Origin: Candidatus Paracaedibacteraceae bacterium
Lineage (GTDB): Bacteria > Pseudomonadota > Alphaproteobacteria > UBA6184
Reading direction: 5' to 3'
NCBI GenBank assembly: GCA_024236035.1
Contig: JACKLG010000002.1
Location: 1-64,000 of the forward strand
Length of the DNA stretch: 64,000 nucleotides
Positions 34,223-43,289 of this stretch are shown in pieces (position 1 is the stretch's first letter; every line of letters begins with the position of its first letter). Position numbers and translations under genes: made by a program. The notes under the pieces were generated by a model, which was given only the letters and a program-made list of their open reading frames with translations, did no database searches and was not told the origin of the DNA.

Positions 34223-35503
34223 ATGGTAAAGACAAGCAAGCCCGAAACGAAAAATGACCTTCATTGTTCATTTTGCGGCAAGGGACAAAAAGAAGTAAAA
34301 AAACTGATTGCAGGACCTAACGTATTCATTTGTGATGAATGCGTGGATTTATGCATGAATATTATTCGTGAAGAATTTTCTTCTAAATTATTTTCTAAAA
34401 AAAATACAGAATTAGTTCCTTCTGAAATAAAAGAAATTTTAAATGAATATGTGGTTGGCCAAGATCGGGCAAAGCGTATTATGGCTGTTGCCGTATATAA
34501 TCATTATAAGCGCATTGCTCAGCTTGAAAAAGGAAATCACTCTGACATTGAATTATCTAAATCAAATATTTTGGTAATTGGTCCAACAGGTTCTGGTAAG
34601 ACATTATTAGCACAAACTTTAGCACGCATTTTAGACGTACCATTTACTATGGCGGATGCTACCACCCTTACTGAAGCAGGTTATGTGGGTGAAGATGTTG
34701 AAAACATTATTGTAAAGTTGTTGCAAGCAGCAGATTATGATGTCGAACGCGCACAACGTGGCATTGTTTATATTGATGAAATTGATAAAATCAGCCGCAA
34801 ATCTGAAAACCCATCCATTACACGGGATGTGTCGGGTGAAGGTGTTCAACAAGCTTTGTTAAAAATTATTGAAGGTACCGTTGCTTCTGTGCCACCTCAA
34901 GGTGGGCGTAAGCATCCCCAACAAGAATTTTTGCAAATAGATACATCAAATATTTTATTTATTTGTGGTGGAGCTTTTGAAGGTTTAGATAAAATTATTA
35001 GCATGCGCGGCAAAGAATCATCTATGGGATTTGGGGCTGAAGTAAAAGCACCAGAAGAGCGAAACATTGGTGAACTTTTTGCAAAATTAGAACCCGAAGA
35101 TTTAATTAAATTTGGTCTGATTCCTGAGTTTGTAGGAAGATTACCTGTGGTTGCAACGTTAAGCGATTTAGATGAAGCTGCATTAGTTCAAATCCTTACA
35201 GAGCCCAAAAATGCTATTTCAAAGCAGTATCATGCCTTATTTCAAATGGAAGACGTAAAATTAACGTTTGATGAAGGTGCCTTGAAAGCTGTTGCGAAAA
35301 AAGCTCTGGAACGAAAAACAGGTGCTAGAGGATTAAGATCAATTTTAGAAGAAGCCCTTTTAGATACTATGTATGAATTACCCGAATATGAAGGAGTTCA
35401 AGAAGTAGTTGTCAGTAAGGAAGTGATAGATGATAAAGCAAAACCTTACTTAATTTATTCTGATGATACTAAAGTTAAGAAAAAGGGACAGCCAGTAGCT
35501 TAA
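34223..35503 (+). CDS. clpX: ATP-dependent Clp protease ATP-binding subunit ClpX
   Basis: A 426-residue AAA+ unfoldase. The N-terminal zinc-binding domain has [14 protein letters not shown] and CDECVDLC. The ATPase has Walker A GPTGSGKT and Walker B IVYIDEID, and the pore loop GYVGEDVE. The RKH loop and the IGF loop that docks on ClpP are in the expected places (GGRKHPQQ; the segment around MGFGAE). It delivers ssrA-tagged proteins, linking to smpB in this window. Confidence 0.98.
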   Translation: MVKTSKPETKNDLHCSFCGKGQKEVKKLIAGPNVFICDECVDLCMNIIREEFSSKLFSKKNTELVPSEIKEILNEYVVGQDRAKRIMAVAVYNHYKRIAQLEKGNHSDIELSKSNILVIGPTGSGKTLLAQTLARILDVPFTMADATTLTEAGYVGEDVENIIVKLLQAADYDVERAQRGIVYIDEIDKISRKSENPSITRDVSGEGVQQALLKIIEGTVASVPPQGGRKHPQQEFLQIDTSNILFICGGAFEGLDKIISMRGKESSMGFGAEVKAPEERNIGELFAKLEPEDLIKFGLIPEFVGRLPVVATLSDLDEAALVQILTEPKNAISKQYHALFQMEDVKLTFDEGALKAVAKKALERKTGARGLRSILEEALLDTMYELPEYEGVQEVVVSKEVIDDKAKPYLIYSDDTKVKKKGQPVA

Positions 35504-35519
35504 AGCTAAGGAGATAACC

Positions 35520-37925
35520 ATGGCTCAGGAAATTATGCGTCTACCTTTATTGCCCTTAAGAGATGTTGTTGTTTTTCCAAAAATGATTATCCCCTTATTT
35601 GTGGGGAGAGATCATTCTGTAAAGGCAATTGAAAAAGCATTAGAAAATCACCGTCAAATTATTTTAGTAACTCAAAAAGATTCCGACGTTACTACCCCAA
35701 AATTAAGTGACGTTTATACCACGGGCGTTGTAGCTAATGTGTTACAGATGTTAAAACTTCCTGATGGTACTGTAAAAGTTTTGATCGAAGGAACGGAACG
35801 GTTTAAATTAACTAACTTTTTAGTTGAAGAAACTGGATATATTGGTGAAGGCATCCCCCTTCTTCAAATTGTCGAAAATAAAGTAGAAATTGAAGCTTTA
35901 AAGCGTTCATTGTTAAGTTCGTTCCAAAATTATGCCCAATTTAATGAAAAGCTTACCTCTGACGTTATTGACACATTAGAAGACATTCAAGACGGTGCCC
36001 AGATGGCGGATACTGTTACAACGTATTTAGGTATACGTCTTTCAGAAAAACAAGCAGTCCTGGAAATTTTAGACGTACAAAAACGCTTGGAACATATTTT
36101 GGCGTTAGTTGAGGCTGAAATTACTTTAGCCCAAGTGGAAGATAAAATTCGTTCCCGCGTAAAAGGGCAAATGGAGAAAAACCAGCGTGAATATTATTTG
36201 AATGAACAGCTAAAAGCGATTCATAAAGAATTAGGCGAAGAAGAAGATGATGATGAATTTACTGTATTGAATAGGCGTATTCAGAATGTAAAGTTATCCC
36301 CTGAGGCAAAGAAAAAAGCAGAACATGAGCTGAAAAAACTTAAGGCGATGAGCCCAATGTCTTCTGAAGCTTCGGTTGTTCGTAATTATTTAGATTGGTT
36401 GCTTTCGTTGCCCTGGAACAGTCCTAAAAAATTCAAAATTGATTTGCCAAAAGCTCAAAAAGTATTGGATCAAGACCACGAAGCTTTAGATAAAGTTAAA
36501 GAACGTATTTTAGAACATCTTGCAGTTCAAGCACGATTAAAAAGTCCAAAAGGCCAAATATTATGTTTGGTGGGGCCTCCCGGTGTAGGTAAAACATCGT
36601 TAGCAACGTCCATTGCAAAAGCAACTGGCAGAGACTTTGTCCGTGCTGCATTAGGTGGGGTGCGTGATGAATCTGAAATAAGAGGTCATCGTCGCACATA
36701 TATTGGCTCTATGCCTGGACGTATTATACAAAGCTTAAAAAAAGCAAGTTCATCTAACCCAGTGTTTTTGCTGGATGAAATCGATAAGTTAGGCGCTGAT
36801 TGGAAAGGTGATCCTACATCTGCATTATTAGAGGTGCTAGACCCTGAACAAAACCATACATTCAATGATCATTATTTAGAGGTAGATTTTGATTTATCTA
36901 AGGTGATGTTTATTGCAACTGCTAACACACTGAATATGCCTCAGCCATTAATTGATCGTATGGAAGTCATTCGCCTGTCAGGTTACACAGAACAGGAAAA
37001 AATAGAAATAGCTAAAAAACATCTTTTGCGACGCGCTTTAGAAGCAAACGGCTTAAAAAAAGGTGAGTTTGTATTAGAAGATGATGCTTTGGTTGATGTT
37101 GTAAGATATTATACGCGCGAAGCTGGGGTGCGTAACTTGCAACGAGACTTGAATAAAATTGCCCGCAAGGCTGTGCGTAAAATTTTAGAAGGTGAATCTA
37201 AAAAAATAACGGTTACGTCAGAAAACTTGAAAGATTTCTTAGGCGTACATAAATATAAATACGGTGCGATTGAAACTGAAGACCAGGTTGGCGTAACCAC
37301 AGGGCTTGCCTGGACAGAAGTAGGTGGAGAAATTCTGCAAATTGAAGCTGTAGTAACATCTGGTAAAGGCAAAGTTACCATGACGGGTACATTAGGGGAT
37401 GTTATGCAAGAATCTGTACAAGCTGCACACAGTTTTATAAAATTTAAAGCTGCTGATTTTGGAATTGATATCGATCGTTTTGAAAACAGCGATATTCACA
37501 TCCACGTTCCTGAAGGAGCTACGCCTAAAGACGGCCCTTCAGCAGGTATTACAATGTGTGTATCAATAGTATCCGCATTTACAGGTATAAGTGTTCGCAA
37601 AGATATTGCAATGACTGGAGAGGTTACCTTAAGAGGTAGAGTTTTACCTATAGGCGGGCTAAAAGAAAAATTATTGGCTGCGTTGCGCAGTGGTATTAAA
37701 ACGGTTTTAATTCCTGAAGAAAACGTAAAAGATTTGGAAGAAATCCCAGAAACAATTAAAGGTGGGTTAAATATTATTCCTGTGAATCATGTGGGACAAG
37801 TAATACAACATGCATTAACAAAACTACCACAGCCAATACCACCTAAAGACAATCTTGGTGGCGATATACCAACAGTGCCAATAAAACCAGTTTCTAAAAA
37901 AAGAGACAACGTGACGCGGCATTAA
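35520..37925 (+). CDS. lon: ATP-dependent protease La (Lon)
   Basis: An 801-residue homohexameric protease. The N-terminal LON domain opens MRLPLLPLRDVVVFPKMIIPLFVG. The AAA+ domain has Walker A GPPGVGKTSLA and Walker B VFLLDEIDK. The C-terminal protease domain has the catalytic Ser in PKDGPSAGITM and the Lys in LKEKLLAALRSGI. It degrades misfolded and regulatory proteins. It starts 16 bases after clpX, with AAGGAG upstream. Confidence 0.98.
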   Translation: MAQEIMRLPLLPLRDVVVFPKMIIPLFVGRDHSVKAIEKALENHRQIILVTQKDSDVTTPKLSDVYTTGVVANVLQMLKLPDGTVKVLIEGTERFKLTNFLVEETGYIGEGIPLLQIVENKVEIEALKRSLLSSFQNYAQFNEKLTSDVIDTLEDIQDGAQMADTVTTYLGIRLSEKQAVLEILDVQKRLEHILALVEAEITLAQVEDKIRSRVKGQMEKNQREYYLNEQLKAIHKELGEEEDDDEFTVLNRRIQNVKLSPEAKKKAEHELKKLKAMSPMSSEASVVRNYLDWLLSLPWNSPKKFKIDLPKAQKVLDQDHEALDKVKERILEHLAVQARLKSPKGQILCLVGPPGVGKTSLATSIAKATGRDFVRAALGGVRDESEIRGHRRTYIGSMPGRIIQSLKKASSSNPVFLLDEIDKLGADWKGDPTSALLEVLDPEQNHTFNDHYLEVDFDLSKVMFIATANTLNMPQPLIDRMEVIRLSGYTEQEKIEIAKKHLLRRALEANGLKKGEFVLEDDALVDVVRYYTREAGVRNLQRDLNKIARKAVRKILEGESKKITVTSENLKDFLGVHKYKYGAIETEDQVGVTTGLAWTEVGGEILQIEAVVTSGKGKVTMTGTLGDVMQESVQAAHSFIKFKAADFGIDIDRFENSDIHIHVPEGATPKDGPSAGITMCVSIVSAFTGISVRKDIAMTGEVTLRGRVLPIGGLKEKLLAALRSGIKTVLIPEENVKDLEEIPETIKGGLNIIPVNHVGQVIQHALTKLPQPIPPKDNLGGDIPTVPIKPVSKKRDNVTRH

Positions 37926-37943
37926 TTTACATAAGGGACCAAA

Positions 37944-38639
37944 GTGTTTAAATTTTTTGTGAAATATGCTTTGTTTTTTGCAGCATTATTATTAATTGGT
38001 TGTGGAGAAATGCATGTATATGACGTAGATACTAAATTTTCTGAAGCAATTCAGGTAGAGCCTGTTTCTAATTATAGAAAAACAGTGTTTTTGCGTATAA
38101 AGGACGTAACAGGTTATGCTTCCGAATTGGCCACTTCTATTGAAAAGCAGTTAAAAAGCGAAGGATATACTATTGTTATGGACCCAGGTTCTGCTACCTT
38201 TAAATTAATGGTAAATGTGATTAAGTTTGGACAAGGTGTCTCAGATGATCAAATTACGTTTATGCAAGCCATTAATCCAGCTAAGGCGGCTGAACTGGCT
38301 ATCGAACAAAATAAGGTAAAGACAATTCGTCGCTCCACAAACATATATGAAAAAGAAAAGCCTGCTTATTTCCTTAATTCTCCCTTTGATAAACGAAAAA
38401 AAGATGTGTATGCGGATGATGAAGTTGTAGAAGTAAATACAATTAGAACTTTTGCTGACCGTACTGCTATTGCAGATGTGGAAATTTTAAGCACTAGTGG
38501 ACGTATTTTAAAAACACGGTTAATGGTGGGAGTAAATATACGGGGTGGATTTATGGTTGCTCCGACCGTAGAGGTTGATCATTTTGGCTGGACACGGTTA
38601 ATACAGCGGCTGTCAACTGCTATTGGTAGTATGTTCTAA
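37944..38639 (+). CDS. TraT-like outer-membrane lipoprotein
   Basis: A 231-residue protein with a lipoprotein signal peptide (hydrophobic stretch then LLIGCGEM, lipobox Cys about residue 20). The mature part resembles TraT, the surface-exclusion/complement-resistance lipoprotein of F-like plasmids. The matches are VEPVSNYRKTVFLRIKDVT, a helix then LKSEGYTIVMDPGSATFKL, and NVIKFG, plus the late FADRTAIADVEIL and TRLMVGVN. The glycine-rich middle of plasmid TraT is replaced by a charged segment. Chromosomal TraT-like genes occur in several proteobacteria. It lies in the lon transcript and is followed by a terminator. Confidence 0.6.
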   Translation: MFKFFVKYALFFAALLLIGCGEMHVYDVDTKFSEAIQVEPVSNYRKTVFLRIKDVTGYASELATSIEKQLKSEGYTIVMDPGSATFKLMVNVIKFGQGVSDDQITFMQAINPAKAAELAIEQNKVKTIRRSTNIYEKEKPAYFLNSPFDKRKKDVYADDEVVEVNTIRTFADRTAIADVEILSTSGRILKTRLMVGVNIRGGFMVAPTVEVDHFGWTRLIQRLSTAIGSMF

Positions 38640-38665
38640 AAAAGGGGGGGAAGACTCCCTTTTTT
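38638..38665 (+). terminator. Terminator after the TraT-like gene
   Basis: AAAAAAGGG and CCCTTTTTT can pair around a G-rich loop, overlapping the stop codon and followed by a T-run. Confidence 0.65.
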
Positions 38666-38683
38666 ATTTTGTAGAGGTTTAAG

Positions 38684-39367
38684 ATGCTTAAGTGTTTAAG
38701 ACAGTCACTTTTAGTCGTGCTAATTTTACTTTCCCCAAAAACTGTTTTTGCGGCTGCACCTGAAATTAAAGAGGTTGAAACATCTATACTTAATCCAACT
38801 GACTCACAAGCGAATACCCTGTTGAAAAGTAAGCCCACTTATTTTAAAGAGGATGCACCATTAGCAACTGTGGGGGTCGTTCCTTATACCTTAAAAGATG
38901 GTGAGGTTTGGATCTTACTGGGGCGGGAGACAGAAGATAAGACCTGGTCTGACTTTGGAGGAAAGGTTAATAAAGAAGATGAATCGTTTGCTGCTGCGTT
39001 AAAACGTGAATATATAGAGGAAACTGCAGGAGCGGGTGTTTTGACAGACGAACAACTAAAAGCCAATCATACGTTTTACTTTTATATACATAAGCCAGGT
39101 AAACGGCAGATTTTGTATGTTTTTTGTTTGGTTGCATACCAACCTGAATCTAGCTTTTTAGAAGCAGTAAATAAAGCCAATACAGAAGAAACTAAAGAAA
39201 AAGACCAATTTAAGTGGTTTAGTTTAGAAGACTTCTTGTCTTTCCAAATTAAAGATTTAGAAGGATATCCTTTAAGAAAGTTTTTCCGCCAAGATGTCGT
39301 AAATTCGTCGGAATTTACTCAGATAATTCAACGACTTAAAGAAAAAAAACTAAGAAAAGCAGCTTAA
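38684..39367 (+). CDS. Exported Nudix hydrolase-like protein, paralog of the one at 15.4-16.3 kb
   Basis: A 227-residue protein with a signal peptide (MLKCLRQSLLVVLILLSPKTVFAA). The Nudix segment has WILLGRETEDKTWSDFGGK and, at residues 108-114, REYIEET; the Glu eight residues before the Arg is present. The catalytic set is thus more intact than in the first copy. The spacing GG-x15-RExxEET is the same in both, and both share LLGxETE and DFGG. Nudix enzymes cut nucleoside-diphosphate-linked compounds; export makes a periplasmic, surface or host target likely. It follows the TraT-like lipoprotein gene after a terminator. Confidence 0.78.
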   Translation: MLKCLRQSLLVVLILLSPKTVFAAAPEIKEVETSILNPTDSQANTLLKSKPTYFKEDAPLATVGVVPYTLKDGEVWILLGRETEDKTWSDFGGKVNKEDESFAAALKREYIEETAGAGVLTDEQLKANHTFYFYIHKPGKRQILYVFCLVAYQPESSFLEAVNKANTEETKEKDQFKWFSLEDFLSFQIKDLEGYPLRKFFRQDVVNSSEFTQIIQRLKEKKLRKAA

Positions 39368-39382
39368 CTAAACTGCTTTTTT
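39355..39382 (+). terminator. Terminator at the end of the Nudix gene
   Basis: AAAAGCAG (39355-39362) and CTGCTTTT (39373-39380) pair, with six T residues after the stem. The left arm includes the last codons of the gene. It lies between convergent genes and may serve both. Confidence 0.8.
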
Positions 39383-39403
39383 AAGACCTAAGACTAAGAA
39401 GAG

Positions 39404-39916
39404 TTAATTCATATATGCCTTATAAATGTCTATAAACGAATAAAGTATATAAGCAATTAAGAAGATATAGGGGACTATCGCTTCTCGTTGTGTAACAAAG
39501 CTTTTTCCCTCAGAAAGGGGGTCTAACCTTGCAATATCCTTATTTAAAGAAGTATAAATTTGTGCAGGGAAATATTTTTCGAATTCAACGATAACAGTAT
39601 AGTTTTTATCGTTTATAGTTTTATGCACATGAATTGCAGATATCCAAGAAATGGTAGACGCAATGCCAAGAACCAATAAAATTAAAATTAATAACGTACT
39701 TTTTTTTGCAAACAATCCTCCTTCGCCTAAGGCGCCAAGGCTTGTTATAATTAACGTATTTATAGACATATAAAACGTATTTAAGCTCATTCGTCGTTCA
39801 GACATCTTTATAACTGTATTTTCTACAAACAGTTTGTATTGGTCAAAAAACAAAGAAAGCTGTTTTTGATCGTTTAAATCAGCTTTTTGATTGATTACAG
39901 AAGTATACTTTGTCAT
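39404..39916 (-). CDS. RipA-like octameric membrane protein family
   Basis: A 170-residue protein starting at ATG 39916, where AGGAGG lies six bases upstream; the frame extends further to 40036 but without a ribosome site. The order is a soluble N-terminus, DQYKLFVENTVIKMSERRMSLNTFYMSINT (Y-K-x-x-V-E-x-x...S-x-R-R, family-like), two membrane helices (residues about 55-75 and 80-105), a charged loop and a C-terminal helix. RipA of Francisella is needed for cytosolic replication; the family is wider and its biochemistry unclear. It is divergent from tssB, and the 174 bases between them should hold both promoters. Confidence 0.5.
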   Translation of the reverse strand: MTKYTSVINQKADLNDQKQLSLFFDQYKLFVENTVIKMSERRMSLNTFYMSINTLIITSLGALGEGGLFAKKSTLLILILLVLGIASTISWISAIHVHKTINDKNYTVIVEFEKYFPAQIYTSLNKDIARLDPLSEGKSFVTQREAIVPYIFLIAYILYSFIDIYKAYMN

Positions 39917-40090
39917 ACGGGCCTCCTTTTTGTTGCAAAAAATAGGAACGTAAAGCGTATGGATTACTAAGCTTATCCTATCGCAAATTATACTAAAGCC
40001 AAACAAAAAAACTTTATCAGGGAATAAATTTACCAAATTTTAATCTAAAGGGAGTTTAATAAACAATAAGAAGATTAAAAGGATAAAAAA

Positions 40091-40612
40091 ATGGAAAGTA
40101 TTCAACACGTCTTAGACAGGGTGCGCAAACCACGCGTGCATATCACTTATGATGTGGAAATTGGTGATGCGATTGAAATGAAAGAGCTTCCCTTTGTAAT
40201 GGGGATCATGGCTGACTTAGCGGGGAACCGTACAAGCGAATTACCAAAATTAAAAGATCGTAAGTTTGTGGAGCTGGATCCAGATAGTTTTGGTGAAATT
40301 ATGGCCTCAATCGCACCAAGGATTGCATTTGATGTGCCAAGCCGCATGCCTGAAGCTGCGGATGGAGACACCATTAGTGTAGCATTAGACTTTAAATCAA
40401 TGGATGATTTTAATCCTCTACAAATTGCGCAGCGAATGAATGGTTTGTCAGAGCTTTGTGCTTCTCGCGTGGCTTTGTCAGATTTGCTTGCAAAGTTAGA
40501 TGGGAATGACGTGTTGCATGCCATTCTTAAAGATGTAATGTCAGATCCAGACAAGCTTGCTCAGTTGAAAAAAGATTTAGAAGCAGCAGCTCCTGCAGAT
40601 CCTAAAGCATAA
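40091..40612 (+). CDS. tssB: Type VI secretion system sheath small subunit TssB
   Basis: A 173-residue TssB/VipA/IglA protein that co-assembles with TssC into the contractile sheath. The family core is unmistakable: RKPRVHITYDVEIGDAIEMK, ELPFVMGIMADLAG, DRKFVELDPDSF and SMDDFNPLQIAQRMNGL, then LAKLDGND. AAAAGGA precedes the ATG. It is followed by tssC after 17 bases. The full sheath unit with hcp next indicates a working T6SS locus. Confidence 0.96.
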   Translation: MESIQHVLDRVRKPRVHITYDVEIGDAIEMKELPFVMGIMADLAGNRTSELPKLKDRKFVELDPDSFGEIMASIAPRIAFDVPSRMPEAADGDTISVALDFKSMDDFNPLQIAQRMNGLSELCASRVALSDLLAKLDGNDVLHAILKDVMSDPDKLAQLKKDLEAAAPADPKA

Positions 40613-40629
40613 AAAAAGGAAAATAAAAA

Positions 40630-42084
40630 ATGGCAGATACTCAAGAAAATTTATCATTGGTGGATCAGTGCTTAGTCAATGCCAAAATGGCATTGGATGA
40701 CAGTCAAAAAGAGCATGCGATTTCTTTATTAAAAGAGTTTGTTGCACAAGTTGAAAAAGGTGGCGCAGATGGTTTGCCTAATTCGGCTGTCTTTATCCAC
40801 AAGCGAGTTCAAGAAATCGATGATGTGATTTCTGGGCAGGTAAATGAAGTCTTGCACCATCCAGACTTCCAAAAATTAGAAGCTTCCTGGAGAGGTCTTC
40901 ATTTCTTGGTTTCAAACACTGAATGCAGCTCTCGTTTAAAACTTCGTTTACTAAATGTAACTAAAAAAGAATTATTGGATGACTTGGAAAAAGCATTAGA
41001 ATTTGACCAAAGCAACCTGTTTAAGAAAATATATGAAGAAGAATACGGTACATTTGGTGGTCACCCTTATTCATGTTTGGTGGGTGATTATGAATTTAGC
41101 AGATTACCTCAAGATCAAGAATTGCTTCGCAAGCTTTCTGGTGTTGCAGCGGCAGCTCATGCCCCATTTATTGCGGCGGCTGATCCTAAATTGTTCCACA
41201 TGGAAAGTTTTGAAAGCTTAGCAACACCTCGTGACCTTTCAAAACTATTTGAAAGCTCTGATATGGCTGCATGGCGGTCTTTCAGGCAATCTGAAGATGC
41301 GCGTTATGTAACATTAGTATTGCCACATGTATTAACGCGTCTACCTTACGGGCCCGATACCGTTCCTGTTGAAGGGTTAAACTTTGTAGAAAAAGTGGAT
41401 GGAGCAGACAATAGTAAATTCTGTTGGGGTAATGCTGCATACGCATTAGCACAACGCATTAACCATGCATATGCTGAATATGGCTGGACTGCAGCTATTC
41501 GCGGTGTAGAAGGTGGTGGCTTAGTAGAAGCATTACCAGCGTATACTTTCAAAAGTTCGGATGGTGACGTAATATTAAAATGTCCAACTGAAGTAACAAT
41601 TACAGACAGACGCGAAAAAGAATTATCTGATCTTGGTTTTATCGCATTGTGTCACTGTAAAGGTACAGATTATGCGGCATTCTTTGGTGGACAAACGTCT
41701 CAAGAACCAAAGGTATATAATCTTGCTGATGCCACTGCTAACGCAAACATTTCTGCAAGATTACCATATATTTTGGCGTCATCTCGGTTTGCGCATTATA
41801 TTAAATCAATCATGAGAGATAAAATCGGTAGCTTTATGACTCGTGGTGAGGTTGCAGTCTTTTTAAACAACTGGATTGCAAACTATGTATTGTTAAATGA
41901 TGGTGCACCACAAGCGATTAAAGCGCAGTACCCATTACGCGAAGCACGTGTGGATGTGGAAGATGTTCCCGGAAAACCAGGTTCATATCGCGCAATTATT
42001 TATCTGCGCCCACATTTCCAATTAGAAGAATTTACAGCGTCTCTTCGCTTGGTGGCTAATTTGCCAAAACCAGCTGGCGCATAA
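40630..42084 (+). CDS. tssC: Type VI secretion system sheath large subunit TssC
   Basis: A 484-residue TssC/VipB/IglB protein. Motifs: the N-terminal HHPDFQKLEASWRGLHFLVS, HPYSCLVGDYEFSR, VAAAAHAPFIAAADPKLF and the C-terminal PHFQLEEFTASLRLVANLP. The glycine-rich AIRGVEGGGLVEALP and CPTEVTITDRREKELSDLGF segments are conserved too. It pairs with TssB in the sheath. The order tssB-tssC-hcp is the standard core. Confidence 0.97.
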   Translation: MADTQENLSLVDQCLVNAKMALDDSQKEHAISLLKEFVAQVEKGGADGLPNSAVFIHKRVQEIDDVISGQVNEVLHHPDFQKLEASWRGLHFLVSNTECSSRLKLRLLNVTKKELLDDLEKALEFDQSNLFKKIYEEEYGTFGGHPYSCLVGDYEFSRLPQDQELLRKLSGVAAAAHAPFIAAADPKLFHMESFESLATPRDLSKLFESSDMAAWRSFRQSEDARYVTLVLPHVLTRLPYGPDTVPVEGLNFVEKVDGADNSKFCWGNAAYALAQRINHAYAEYGWTAAIRGVEGGGLVEALPAYTFKSSDGDVILKCPTEVTITDRREKELSDLGFIALCHCKGTDYAAFFGGQTSQEPKVYNLADATANANISARLPYILASSRFAHYIKSIMRDKIGSFMTRGEVAVFLNNWIANYVLLNDGAPQAIKAQYPLREARVDVEDVPGKPGSYRAIIYLRPHFQLEEFTASLRLVANLPKPAGA

Positions 42085-42102
42085 AAAAAATAGGAGCAAA
42101 AA

Positions 42103-42621
42103 ATGTCAGCAGTTATTAAAACACCAGATAATTTGATAGACTTAGACGGGTTATTTAGTTCTACTGTTAAAGGTTTTGAAAAATACGGTATATTATACAA
42201 AATAGAGCACGAAACTTCACGTGAGGTTTCTGGAGATGTTTCTAGTACTTTAGACTCCCGTGCAGAAGTTAAAGCATCTAACGTAAAAATTTGGATTAAA
42301 TCAGGTTCGTATGATCCGACAATTGAACAACACATGAACGAAGGTAAGCCATTTAAAAAGCTTACAGTTCTAAAGTTGATCAATGCCAATGGTGCAAACC
42401 AAGTAAAAGCTACACTTACATTCGAGAATGTAATGATTGTAAGATGTCAGCCAGATTTAACGATTCCTTACAGAGGGGTTGATCTTGATGGTATTGTTTG
42501 TGTGGAATTGCGCTTTAGCAAAAAGACTAACCAAGTTGCCGAATATGATCAAGGAGGCACTAAAAAAGGTCAAAACGTTTCTGGGTGGGATTATGGTACT
42601 GCTTCACCTGCGGGAGCATAA
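42103..42621 (+). CDS. Type VI secretion system tube protein Hcp (TssD)
   Basis: A 172-residue Hcp-family protein that would form the hexameric ring stack pushed out by the sheath. The position (18 bases after tssC) and the beta-barrel-like pattern support it, with VSSTLDSRAEVKASNVKIWI, GSYDPTIEQHMNEGKPFKKL, LKLINANGANQVKATLTFENV and an ending rich in small polar residues. The sequence is more divergent than TssB and TssC. No TssE or membrane-complex genes follow; a terminator does. Confidence 0.85.
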   Translation: MSAVIKTPDNLIDLDGLFSSTVKGFEKYGILYKIEHETSREVSGDVSSTLDSRAEVKASNVKIWIKSGSYDPTIEQHMNEGKPFKKLTVLKLINANGANQVKATLTFENVMIVRCQPDLTIPYRGVDLDGIVCVELRFSKKTNQVAEYDQGGTKKGQNVSGWDYGTASPAGA

Positions 42622-42636
42622 ACCTAATATTAAACT

Positions 42637-42670
42637 AATAATAAAGGCTCTTTTTAGGGCCTTTATTATT
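42637..42670 (+). terminator. Terminator after hcp
   Basis: AATAATAAAGGC (42637-42648) pairs with GCCTTTATTATT (42659-42670), a 12-base perfect stem. It overlaps the end of coq9, so it sits between the convergent hcp and coq9 genes and can serve both strands. Confidence 0.75.
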
Positions 42671-43289
42671 ATCTATCCCAAAAGTGTGCTTTTAAAAGGC
42701 GAATATTTTTTAAAAGATTATCCGGTGAAAACGTATATTTTTTTCCTATAGAAGTTAATTTTTTTAGGTCTTCTAAACGATGGTCAAAAAAATTCATGAT
42801 CTCCTCAATAGAAGCATGGCTTTGGTGCCAATAAGATAGTGTGGCTAAATAGATAACGCCCAGGCTAATTCGTTTAGTATAATAATTCATATCTATAGAA
42901 TGGTCGCCCGCGGTCCGCCAGATTATATCCGTTAATTCTGCTATATAGTCGGGGGTTTTTAAGGCTATAGATGGATGGTGTATAACTTGGGGGATAGCGC
43001 GCTCCGCCTCGCTATATTTTAAGATATTTTGAAAGTGTTGTTGAACTATCCACCGTATCTTGCCGGTCACTCCAAGCTCTATAGGCATTTGCTTAATATT
43101 TTCTAATAATAGATTTTTTAAAAATGCTTGATGCGCGGTAACTAAACTTTCTGCCCCATATGGAAACAACAAATCAAATTCTAATCGGGAAATTTTTTCA
43201 TTAACACAATCATGTAATTTCTCAATTTTCCAACCCGGGAAGGGGGAAATATCTAATAATTCTTTTAAAATAGTTTGTGCGGTATACAT
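42669..43289 (-). CDS. COQ9-family ubiquinone biosynthesis protein
   Basis: A 206-residue protein with no signal peptide. The family C-terminal domain is visible: DIIWRTAGDHSIDMNYYTKR, then GVIYLATLSYWHQ and EEIMNFFDHRLEDLKKL. The N-terminal part has a TetR-like three-helix layout (FPGWKIEKLHDCVNEKISR). COQ9 binds lipids and presents substrates to COQ7 in ubiquinone synthesis; it is typical of alphaproteobacteria and mitochondria. ubiG nearby fits. It follows trkH directly (stop adjacent to start). Confidence 0.88.
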   Translation of the reverse strand: MYTAQTILKELLDISPFPGWKIEKLHDCVNEKISRLEFDLLFPYGAESLVTAHQAFLKNLLLENIKQMPIELGVTGKIRWIVQQHFQNILKYSEAERAIPQVIHHPSIALKTPDYIAELTDIIWRTAGDHSIDMNYYTKRISLGVIYLATLSYWHQSHASIEEIMNFFDHRLEDLKKLTSIGKKYTFSPDNLLKNIRLLKAHFWDR

